The notes under the pieces are model-generated. The model saw nothing but the letters and a program-made list of their open reading frames with translations, was not told where the DNA came from and ran no database searches. Source: Larimichthys crocea (lineage: Eukaryota; Chordata; Actinopteri; Sciaenidae). From it: DNA of 64,000 nucleotides. The position numbers and the translations under genes were made by a program. The stretch covers positions 8,351,291 to 8,415,290 of the forward strand of contig NC_040021.1 of assembly GCF_000972845.2 (NCBI RefSeq), given 5' to 3'. This document shows, in pieces, positions 32,216 to 43,085 of this stretch; positions within the stretch are counted from its first letter, which is position 1; every line of letters begins with the position of its first letter.

Positions 32216-35200
32216 TTATGCCCTTGCTCTCAGAGCACCCCTGGGCGGCCCTCTCCTTGTGCTCTCTCTGCGAGGTGCAGGTGGGCGCTCCCTCACCACA
32301 CCCCCACACTCTCTCTGACATGCTTCCAGGGACACAAAGTTATTTCCATTTCCTTGGCAGCTTCCGTACCAGAACTCGGTACATTTGTTAGTGCCTGAGT
32401 CATAGTAGTAGCGAACCATCCAAGTATCACAGGGACCCTCATCGCGAGGCAGGATGCACACATTGCCACTGGAGGGAGAGGCAGGAAGTACTTGTGGCGT
32501 GTGCTGCTTGGGGAAAAAGACAGAAAGAGAGAGATAATACATTTGCAAATATGTAGTAAAGCTGGATTATTCAGGGGCTTGTTTATATATCGGTTATTCC
32601 AATAACCCTAAGTAGAGACCTTCTGTCTGTAGTTTCAGTGATATCTGGCCACCCAACTTTGGGCAATTGATGTGTAACCCCCCCGACCAGATGCCAGATT
32701 GTAAGCATTCATCCTAAAGGTGCTTCTGGTTGTCATTGAACCAGGGAGTCGTTGCCAACTTTGCATGTTGTATTTACAAACCGTAAGTGAAAAAATCATA
32801 TTAATTCTGCCTTTAATGAGTTCACTGAAACAAGAGAAACGGACGTGATTCCTACCACAGTAATCACAGTTGCCTGGTACTCAGGACATCCAACCCTTCC
32901 GAATCCTTGAGCTGGGGTCACCCCATCCAAACAACAGCCGTATCTAATGAAGAGAGATTTTTCTTAATGTTGAAAACACTTTATATTGAGTCAATATGTA
33001 GTTCAGCAATTTAATTTATGTCATGTAGTAGTTGCAAGAAGTAGATCCAGGAGGTGGCACCTAGTGCGGACGCAGTCATCTTGGAGGCAGCCCTCGTTCC
33101 TGGGCCCCGTGGCAGAGGTATGGCCATCAGGACAGCAGCCATAGAATGACTGCGCACAGTGAGGACCAATCACAGCAGGGTAAAGCTCAACCGCAATGTT
33201 TGTCTGTGGCCTGGAAGCTAAAGCAAGTAAACACAGGCACAGACATGGTAAACCACGCATACATCTACTGTACACACTATACTTTTTTTTGAAGGTTTAA
33301 GATTAAATGCGGTAGAAGTTAAATTTGGCTGGATTTTATTTTTAGAATTTAAGAACACCGTGAGCTCTGTGTTTGTGACTGAGCAACAACAAAGCAGTGA
33401 GCAGTGCAATCATGGTCTAGACAGCAGCAATTACAACGTAAGAAGGGCACATTTTCTTTACTGCCTGAGGATTAATTCACTCAGAAATAATCTTACTGAT
33501 ACCTGAGCTTAAATAACTGGTTGCACCTTTATTTATAAAATTCTTTGTGTCGTAAAATAATTACACGTTCAAGCACATGAAAAAATATTCCAACTAAACC
33601 TCAACATGCTCTACATACCTGAAGGATCACCTGGAACATGGGGCACAAATCCTCTTATGGTGGTTTCTTGTGTTCTTGGGTCCTGAACACTTGGGACCGC
33701 TAAAGAGAAAGTACATTCATTGAAATACAAACAAGCTAAAACCCCAAAAAAAGAGGAAGCGGTTTAGATTTTTTGGCTCACTTTGTGCTCTGGGGCAGGG
33801 CTGTGAGTTGCATGTCTCCACAGAGACGGGTCTGCTATCTGTTCCACACCGGGCATCTGGGTAGGGGTTCAGATCTGTATCAAAGCAACCCACTCTCCTT
33901 TCCCTCACACCACCACTGCAGCTTCTAGTGCACTGCAAAGACAAGACAGGAGAGGTTAAATGATGTGGAAATAAAGGAGGGATGAAAGGTTTTGTTGTTG
34001 CTCCATTTCACCAACCAGTCCGTAGTCAGTCACATGCCAGGTGATGTGCGTGTGACAGGCAGGTCTGCGGCAGGTCTGGACAGAAGGAGGTTTTGCCAGT
34101 CCCCTGCAGGCATGTTCAGCCAGACGTTCACCTCCTCCTCCCACACAGGTCACCTCCCTCGTCTGCTGGCCTTCCCCACAAGTCACAGAGCACTGACCAT
34201 CATATACAACAAGTTAGTCCCACATCTAAATATACTGGAAGTGTATTTTCATTAGACCTTTAACTTCGTCCTTTTCCAGTGCCAGAAACATTCCACTGTT
34301 GTCTTACTGTATGATAGTAAAGTTCTGTCGGGTACAAACCACACTGAAGCTGGAGACACTGTACTCAGCAGCACAGGGATGCATGTTGCAGGCCTGCTGA
34401 CTCTGTGGCCTCTGCAGACGCTGGGTAATGCAGTAAGTGTCCTCCACCACACGAGGGTTTGCTGGATCCTGAGCCCAGCACTCCACGGTGCGATACTGCA
34501 TGCCTCCATTGCAGGCAGCAGAGCACTCGCCATAGACGCCAGTTTTGTAGATGTATGTGCGTGTCTCCGTTGGGTGAGGAGCGACCACGACAGGAGCAGC
34601 AGAGTGTACGGAATTAGTGTCATCGTCCAAGCCCATAAACTCCCCATGGGTCAGTATCTGGAGAGAGACGTGGTGTTTAAAAAATGTCTGAGGAAGGTGT
34701 GAACTATTCAAAAGAAAGAAAGACAAATCAGCCTTTTCCCTCCTAAATAAAAGCTACTAATTAAGAAAAACAGACAATTATATTCTACAGATATACATTA
34801 TAGAGCTCTCATTATCGTATAGATTGCAGTTTTGTTCCCACCCTGCAGATGCCGTCCACACAGATATCAGTACGTCCCACATAGCATGGTGTCCCATCCA
34901 CCACTGCAGGCCTGTGTCGGTAGAAGAAGTTCTCACCTCTTGGGACACAATTCAACTCACATGGATTGGATGCTACAGAACAGATACAGCTATTAAAATG
35001 ATGTGGTAAAATATACACACTCCACGATACTCACATCTTAGTATGTCAGAGTTAGAAAAACACGACAATCACAGTAATGTCACCGACTATTTGAGTCTGT
35101 TGTGTTAATTACATGTTTATATATTTGACAACTGGATATACAACCACACCTCTGGTAATTTAGGATTATTATATTCAGGTACACTCAGGTAATGTAATAC

Positions 35201-36225
35201 AGTCCCATACCTCCATAATAAGGAACCCATGTGTAGCGTTTGCTCTGAAAGTCTGTTCTGTCAAACTGGGTGCACTGCTCCTCTCTGAAGTCCCTGGATC
35301 CAACTGGACATTCCTGCATTGATGCAAAATGTTGGATTATTATATAGATAGATTATTTATATATTATTTCCTATATGTTTATGATACATTAATTAGTGGG
35401 TGGATAATTACATGTGTATTACAGGTTCGGAAGGACTTGGAGGATCCTATGCAGTTATGTCCTCCATCTGTCCTACAAGAGACAAGAAATATAAGTATAT
35501 GCAAGCCAGGTATCTCTCTTTCTTGTTTAATACGTCCAACTTTATTGGTCATATCCATTTAAATGCACATTAATTTATCTTTTTTTAAAATGAGAAATAA
35601 AGTAGTAACTAAAAATAAAGGCAGGGTGTATAAAAGTGTTTAAGGTGAACCTTGAACCTTCATTTCAAAATCTTTAATAAATGAGACTAACGTCCCATCC
35701 TAACACCCTATATCTTTATGTCCTACCTTGCAGTGATACATTTCCTGACTCTCATTGACACTCCTGTGCCACAGGTGCGACTGCAGGGCCCATAGGCTCC
35801 AAACTCTCCCCAGTAGTCATGGGCAGGCCGTACCGCCTGGAAAAATAGGGAAAACAACAAAAAAAAAAACAGTCAAACTCTGACCCGCTCAACATCTGGA
35901 ACACGTACTGCTCGTACACACCATATCATAACTCACCACGAACCACATACACACACTAAGAGCATGCTAGCTGACACCAAAATAGAAGCTAACCACAAAC
36001 CGTCCCCTAAACGTTGCATAACTTGTGTATAAACCAGAAGCACCACTGCTGGCGCGTGTGATTTTGAACATACTGTACTTTCATGTACTTGCAATTTCCA
36101 TCTGTACTATAGCACATACATGCATGGATAGTCAAATATTAGAATATTATTATGATACTCACAGAGAGAGCAGGTCCAGCCAGCACCTGGAGGAGACCCA
36201 GGATTTGCAGGATCTTCATGTTCAT
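32216..36225 (-). CDS. papln: Papilin-like secreted matrix protein (short form), 12 coding exons
   Basis: Coding exons in order: 36163-36225, 35727-35836, 35412-35472, 35211-35313, 34842-34972, 34340-34657, 34016-34192, 33782-33932, 33619-33699, 33061-33217, 32856-32943, 32216-32503; 1728 nt, 575 aa, all GT-AG. Domains: signal peptide (about 1-21), thrombospondin type-1 repeat (29-80), ADAMTS-type cysteine-rich domain (80-156, with [11 protein letters not shown] and [16 protein letters not shown]), three more TSP1 repeats (about 196-370, with CSVTCGEG and CTRSCSGG), two papilin-specific YGCC(P/L)DG modules (about 422 and 451), and one Kunitz domain (496-546, six Cys). This order matches vertebrate papilin. 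The ADAMTS spacer is absent, and the Ig and PLAC domains found in human papilin (about 1280 aa) are missing; the frame ends in an Arg-rich tail. It is expected to act in extracellular matrix, with metalloprotease-modulating roles inferred from the family. Confidence 0.92.
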
Positions 36226-36445
36226 CTTTAAGAGGCTACTGCAGAACTATAGAAGAAAAAAGCAACTAAATAACCAGACTTTCAATGTCAGTACTTCCTT
36301 TTATTACATCCATGTGTATCGGATGACATCTAAATTCACTGAAATCCTTCTTTCCTAATGTTTAACACATGCAGTGAAGGTGCAAAGTGTTGCACCTGGA
36401 TAGACCAAACAAGTAAGAAACAAATCATCAGACCTTCTGTCTTAC

Positions 36446-36700
36446 CTTCTTGAAATGAATCCCCAGCTGGTCGACCAGCAGTCCAGAGGGATGTGCACCT
36501 CAGTAGTGAAGGTAGGCACTGACACCCAGTTTTCTATCTTCACACCCTTTCTGCTCTCCAACACCACAACCCATCGTGTCAGGTTTCAACCACACAGAGA
36601 CAGTTTTTTTTCTCTCCCCAAAAGATTTTCACTTCTTTTTTGGACGTTGAATATAAGCTTTGAGTTTTTTTCTATTTGGAGCAGAGTGTTTACAGGTACG
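36446..36700 (-). other. papln: Probable papln 5' UTR exon
   Basis: Upstream of the papln ATG the minus strand shows an acceptor CTGCAG next to 36241. About 200 bases further up, a strong donor AAG|GTAAGA (exon end at 36446) closes a stretch with no conserved frame. This fits a non-coding first exon spliced to the signal-peptide exon. The transcription start is unknown; the right limit is a guess. Confidence 0.45.
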
Positions 36701-37785
36701 ACCCTCAGGCTGTTGACTTGATATCATGCAAACTATTTATGTTAACGTATTTTCATTATCAAGTATGTTTTAGTAAAGCAATGATCAAAAACAAAACTGT
36801 GCTTTTGTGCAACAACTGGGTAAAATGTTTGTTCCAGTCCAAAAAAAAAAGACAAAGAGAATTGTTGGTATATATAATTTAATGGTTGCATATATACATT
36901 GCAAATGTTAAGACTCTGCATAAGGAAACCCACTAAAATAACATTTAAGGTTGAAAGAGATCTTGGAGTATCCCATTGATTTATTTTTTTCAGGTTGCTG
37001 GCCACTGACTGTCCCATTCACACGTTCCCTTACCACTAAATACAGACCAATAACTCACAGAAGAGGTGCTGGTAGGAGGTGAAGATCACCCTAAGGCTCT
37101 ATTTAGGTTTATTTTAGTAAGAAACCACAGTGGATCATGGCCTGGGTGGGAAGAGACTATGAAGGATGTACCATCAGCTGTCCATGAAAAGCAACATTGG
37201 AACTGGAGGAGTCATCTGGGAAGACGAGACTCGGTAACATATATATTTAACTGTCAGCGTAGAATACCTCCGGGTTGGAAAATCATAGCTGTGATGTGTG
37301 TGTTTGTTAGTGGGAGGGCAGGAAAAAATATTTTGATGGCAGCAGAAGTGATAGTAAATCATTTGTTGACACGCAGCACAGGTTGGACCTCTGTATGGTC
37401 TTGTCATTGCGCGTGTTAAAGACTGCAGCATGCATATGAGAGCAATGCAAATTGTTCCCTTCTTAAGCTTGTGCGTTTTATTTAAATTATGACAAAGAGG
37501 TTTCAATATTTCAGGCTGTAACCTGTGATGTTATATGTATAATATACTGCATTTACTGGAATGATGTAGTGATACAGAATCATATATTTCACATATTGTT
37601 TTTCAGTGAATATGTTGCACAACAACAAGTTTATGTAACATATTTACCAATCTAATTAAAGCATTGTTTCAAAGCTATGAAAACCTCAGCATCTCACCCC
37701 ACATCCAAACCCCAAACCACACCCCCCCACAGTTTTGTTCTACTCCTCATTGAGAAACAAAAGTCCATCAGACGCTCTCTGTCCC
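36701..37785. other. Intergenic between papln and the coiled-coil gene
   Basis: No gene is supported. The stretch is AT-rich. A minus-strand AATAAA at 37479-37484 could be the polyadenylation signal of the coiled-coil gene, about 300 bases past its stop. Confidence 0.5.
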
Positions 37786-38136
37786 TCAGAGTTGCCGGCT
37801 CAGTTTCTGTGCCTGCTTCTCCTTGGCTTCAAAGGCACTCTTGGTGCTGAACAGGTCGTCCACTGTATCCATGATCTCCTGCATTTCTCGAGACAAAGCA
37901 GAGTAACTCTCCTTCAGGTCTTCTTGTTGTTGCCTAAGTTCCACCGCCGCACGCATCAGCTCGGTGGCCTGGTGGCTACAGTGGCTCCGAAGCTGCTCCA
38001 CGTCAGACAACAGCACCTCCATGCTCTTCATCAGCTGCTCCAGTCGTACGGCGGTTACCTCAAATCCAGATGTGTCCAGAGACTCGGTCTGACTATTGTC
38101 TGGGGCCTGGGCCTCAGACACTGGCTTTGACTCCAT
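37786..38136 (-). CDS. Unrecognised small coiled-coil protein (116 aa)
   Basis: A single-exon frame from an ATG with a strong Kozak context (A at -3, G at +4; AGGAGGATGG) to TGA. An in-frame TGA lies a few codons upstream of a GTG at 38163, so the ATG at 38136 is the first usable start. The N-terminal 28 or so residues are polar and probably disordered (SEAQAPDNSQTESLD). From about residue 32 the protein is a nearly continuous amphipathic helix with Leu/Met/Val at heptad-like spacing (RLEQLMKSMEVLLSDVEQL, then ATELMRAAVELRQQ), suggesting dimeric or trimeric coiled coil. There is no signal peptide or membrane segment. I do not recognise the family; small kinetochore, synaptonemal or lysosome-complex coiled coils have this look, but this is only resemblance. 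GC content and codon use exceed the flanks, supporting real coding. An upstream acceptor (TTCCAG near 38200) suggests a spliced 5' UTR. Confidence 0.6.
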   Translation of the reverse strand: MESKPVSEAQAPDNSQTESLDTSGFEVTAVRLEQLMKSMEVLLSDVEQLRSHCSHQATELMRAAVELRQQQEDLKESYSALSREMQEIMDTVDDLFSTKSAFEAKEKQAQKLSRQL

Positions 38137-38163
38137 CCTCCTGTTGTAGCAGCTCTCAGGCAC

Positions 38164-41100
38164 CTGATACTCAAGTCAGACTTCAGTGAAACAGAAATCT
38201 GGAAGAATTGAGAATCATTTAGCTTTTAGCCAATGAGTGTAAAAGGTCAGAGGACAGAAAGAAATCAGATATTGAGAGAAAAGGCCGAGAAATGTCAAAG
38301 ATTCAGAGCTGCTCCAACACCTTTTCTCTCTGTCAGCTGGTAATGACTTTAAGCTCCTTGCAGGGGGAGAAAAATGCACTTCAGACTAATCTGTTTTTCT
38401 TGTGCACCTGCCTGCACAGTGTGTGTGTGTGTGTGTGTGTATGTGTGTGTGTCCAGGTGCCCTTTCACTGACGTGCTGTCCTGTAATCCATTTAGGGCAG
38501 CTATCCTGAGCAACACCCTCCCCTGTGTAGACCATTGCTGGCTCGGGTGAGGAGCAGGCGGGACATCAGATTACACGGTTTTTCCCTCCTCCCAGCCTAC
38601 TGTCTGAGCAGACAGATTAACCCATGCTCATGAACTGGGTGGCTTTGTCACTCACACGTGCACACTGGTCTATACTTTTTTGAGGATACAAAATACAAAT
38701 TCTACTAAATTCTTCTATAAATAGATCCCTAAATATATTATAACACTAAATATTAATGCTCCTGTCCTCCTTCTAATAGGAATAATGATGAATAATGATA
38801 TGCATGTGTTCAGATGTGTTAAACCTGTACAGTGGAAGGGTACACGTTAATGTTTATTTTCTACATTTCTGAATTTCATGAATATTCCTAACATTTTATG
38901 AGGACTAAGAGCTTTTAATTTTAATGCCTCTCTTATTTCCACATACATGTCCATATGCACATACAGGTGCGAAACCTAAAAATGAGTTTTAAGTCAAATA
39001 TTCTTATCCTTGATATAAAAAGGGTTTGTACATTCTGTGATATTTCCTTTTCCAAGAAATAAAGGAAGATTGTGAGATGACGCCCTCTGATGGCTCATTT
39101 TTGTAAAGGAGGCATCACCGAGAAAAAACAGAGCTGTATATATCGTCTAAAATAAGCAATATTTCAAGACAGAAATGTTCACAACTGTGAAACTAAAAAA
39201 GGGAAAATGTATTTGATAGATAGTAATGAGTATGTAAGTAATTTAGTAATGTAGTGTGTGTAATGTGTTAACTAAGTAACGTTGATTAAAGTTAGTATAA
39301 GTTTGATAAAGTTTGTAGGTTCACAAGTAATCAAACCTGTGTTACATATACAATCGTATCTGTTATATCTATTTTTATATTTCAAATTACAAAGTTGTAC
39401 TCTTGTTATATAGTTTATTTTATATACCACTTAATCTGAGAAAACTGAAACTTTGTGCAGCAGATATAAATCATAACATTTAACATAAAGACAGGATTAT
39501 TGAGCTATTCTCTACATTTTTCCTTCAGTCACATAGAACAGAATGAAACAGTAAAATGGGAAAATACACTAAAGCAGTGACGACAAACCATGTGTTTAAC
39601 AACATGTTAAAGAGCCGGCACAGGGAACCTACCCTTTAAATGGCTGTAAAGATAAGGAGTCAAAGTGGTGACCTCACCACCTTGTCTTGTCACCACCAGT
39701 CTCTTATCAAAACAAACCAACTTGCTGCAGGGAGGCCAGAGTCAATGGAGGACCATGCTCTTTCTGACAGCGCTGTAAACATTAGCTGTGTTAGAGGTAC
39801 AAGTAAGGAATTATTCATTTGGAACTAAATCTAAATCTCAAAAAAAAAGATCATTAATCATAAAAACTTTGAGAAGAACAAATCAATGAATTCATACACA
39901 GTAAAACTGAGCGTTAGAAGACAACGCAGGAATGAGAATATGGTTGTTGCACCATAGATCAATGAAAAGACACCAAGGTAAGCAGAGGGAGAGAGCATAT
40001 GTTCCAAAAAGTAATGGCTGCAATATCAAAAACATATGGCAAGGAATGTTTAATTGCTTCATCAAATCTTCAGCCCAGCTAAATTAATATAAACAAGAAG
40101 AAATGAAGAAGAATGTTAGAGGGAAGCAGAAGCAAAAAGAGGCATCAAAACCAAAACAACTGAGCAAAAACATAATTATCAGCTGATATAAAACATGGCA
40201 TAAGCATAAAATGAAAAATTTGACTCTTACTGGTTTCTGTGGATGTTTCGACATACAGGCTGAAGATAAACTAAATTGTGTATGAAGCGTGGATCCCATC
40301 CAGAACACACGTCTCTGCCCATGTCACAGCAACTATATACACTCAGTGTGACGATGTCACGGTGTTGCTATATTAGACTGAACACTGAATGCTGCTTATC
40401 AGCACGTCACACAGAAAGTTGGGTGAGCCGTGTGACGAATGGCATCTGTAAAAGTCCTGCATCCCTAAGGCATCTTTAGACTTTCTTTGATTAATGTAAT
40501 CCAATTAATAATGCTTTTTTTTGTGTGTGAGAGTGTGAGACGTGCAGATTCACAAATGTATTTAATATGTCATTATTAAACATTCACAGCTAAAGACACA
40601 ACACACATTACAATACATTACAATTGTTGATTTTTGTCTTATATTGTCGTATTTCAGATTGTAATACTGATTTAATACCTTGTTGTACCCTCTCTCAATG
40701 TTGTCCACATCTTTTATTTGCAGTCTTGTAAGTGTATACAACATGCATCCATGCAAAAGAAGGTGAACTGCTCTCATTGAATCGCACTGTTTAAATAAAG
40801 TTTGAATGAATAAACGTACACACATAGAATCTTTGGATTGGTCGTAGATTTATTAGAACACAAAGTGTGGCAAATGATAAAAGTGAATGAATTGGCATTA
40901 GATTGTAATACTATTGTGTTACATGAACATCTATTGAAGCAAATGGACTTAATCTAAATATTAAGTACAATGTGGACTGTCACATAATGTTAAGACAAAA
41001 CTTCAGTTAAAAAAAAAAGTATTTGTTTAACTGGGTGTGTAGTAGAAAGTAGATAAAGCAAAGTTTTTGTACTTCATAATATCTCCACATGGTGGCAGAG

Positions 41101-42884
41101 TTGTCATTCTGAGTTTTCTGATTGTAGTCTTCTTCAAGATGCACGAGTGTTATTGTCTGCCTCACTCTTGCATGTGTGTGTTTTATTTGCTCCTCTGTGT
41201 GAACGTGAGTATATCATATGTTGGTGTTTGCTCATAGTATCACTGTCAAATTCTACATGAAGTGAGACTTGCATAGCCCCAACACGTGTGACCATTTAAG
41301 TGGCAACATGTGTATTCATGTGTGTGTGTCTCTATGTATGTGAGTGCTATGTGGGGGTTCAGGGGTATGGATTATTTCACTCTGGGCCGTATTCAGAGAA
41401 GCCAGCCAAGCGTGAGGCGGAGAGGAGAAAGGGGGCATTGTTGTGGTCCAGATGAGTGTCATAGGTGCCTCAGAAAATAGATTCACTCATGGGGGTTTAA
41501 CAGAAACACACTTGCAACAACCGCCTGACCCCTCAGACTATGACCATGCTCGGACCCCTTTTACAATAATGGACGGATTAAATGTATCAATTTTTATGGT
41601 CTGGTATCTGTACAAGGCTTATGTTGACTGTAACTGATTGGTTTTGCAGTAAAGATTACCAAGACAAGAAGATATTTAAAAAGTGTATTTAGTCTGGTCT
41701 GAAATAAAACTATATGACTAAAAGGGAAATTCCTGGATGTTGTTTTTGTTTATTTGATGCAGCAGGGGGTCGAGGTTTGTCAAATCAAGGTAGCACAGAT
41801 AGCATCAGGTCAGTCATCAGTCCAGGTTTTCAGATCTTTGCACGTGCATAGTCCAACCTGCTATGTGGAAAAACTCAGTTAGCTTTGTAAAAACAGTCCT
41901 ATGTATTACATTGAGTTAACTTTTGACTCAACCTCCCTGCCCCTGTCTATATATCCTTATCTCTTTCTTTCATTCTTTGTCTCACACACATACTCTCCAC
42001 GCAGACATCTGGTTTGCCTCTGCAGAACACTTTCAGACAACCCACCATCATCACTGTTCGTAGCTGAAGAAAAAGTGCGCAGCAGTGTTTCCCCTCTATG
42101 ATTTAGTAAAGTAAATGAGAGCATAAAAAGTCTCTCTGTCACTGAAAGAATGGGAGAGTTATGAGCCAGTGGCTCACATGCTGCTTCAGCCCTCGGGACC
42201 CTTGGGGGACCAGGGGCTTGCCACAATGTCTTTACCCTCAGAACTCTTACACTATTTATGGACTCTCTTGGGTGTGCATGGGCCTGTGATTTATGGCTCT
42301 CCATCTGGTTCTGTGGGGGCCATTGTTGTTGATTCTTAGGACATGGAGTCCTACGGCGATGGAGTCTCTCTGTTGGGACGGTCATAGGAGGAATCATGGG
42401 GATTGGCGTGTGGTTAAAGGTGGTAGGCCATACGTGGGTGATTCGACTAAGGACTTGGTGGGTCAAGTCAAGTTTATTGCCATTGCACCAATGGAAAATG
42501 TCTAATGTTTAATGTGAAAAAGGTCACTCGTAGTGATGATACCTCAGCTAATTATCACCAAGGCTCTACGGAGCATGTCAGTGTTTTGGTTTTACTCTCA
42601 CCTCTCTCATCAGTGTTGGCTTTTGGCTGTATCTAGCAGCTGTTTCTATAGAAAAACTCCTCTAGGGTACCTAACCACCAAAAAATAGGAAACAGACACA
42701 GTTAGCGATAAACATATTGGAACATTTAACAACTAAATCAACTTCATAAGGTGATAATATGTCGGTTTAGTGTTTACAATTTGTTGTGCTACTCCCAAGT
42801 GGCCAAAAACAATTACTGCAGGTTATGTAAACGGCCTTAAAAACAATTGACAGGAAATAAAAGGAAGAAACCCCTCAGGAAGAC
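38164..42884. other. Gene-free AT-rich intergenic region
   Basis: Apart from the coiled-coil gene's probable leader at the left edge, no gene is supported. The region includes a GT microsatellite at 38419-38452, long AT-rich unique stretches, and a LINE-tail-like end near 40790 (TTTAAATAAAGTTTGAATGA). Short open frames show no domain. Confidence 0.55.
38419..38452. repeat. (GT)n microsatellite with one AT interruption
   Basis: GT run of about 34 bases interrupted once by ATG. Confidence 0.95.
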
Positions 42885-43085
42885 TTTCCATCCATTATCT
42901 GAAATCGCTTATCCTCATCAGGCTCACTAAGATAAATCTGTCACTGAAGGAAATCACATTTCGGAGAAACAAAGTCCAAACATATACAGAATGAAAAGTA
43001 TTGATCTGGACCTCACAGCAGCCTTTGTACCACTGAGACAAGGAGTAAACTCCACATACCGTACACAGAAGATTTGAAAGATGAT
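42885..43085. repeat. Decayed teleost 'CCATCCATTATCTG...GCTTATCC' repeat
   Basis: The segment CCATCCATTATCTGAAATCG, CTTATCCTCATCAGG, and then AAGGAGTAAACTCCACATAC is a diverged copy of a common fish repeat that reads 'ccattatctatrccgcttatcc...' and ends with 'gcaaactccacacag'. Boundaries approximate. Confidence 0.5.

Noticed and set aside
38161..38163. GTG start for the coiled-coil gene
   Set aside because: A good-context ATG follows nine codons later and vertebrate GTG starts are rare; an in-frame stop lies just upstream.
41957..42466. Minus-strand frame of 169 codons
   Set aside because: No recognisable domain, no codon bias, and low-complexity flanks; it looks like chance.
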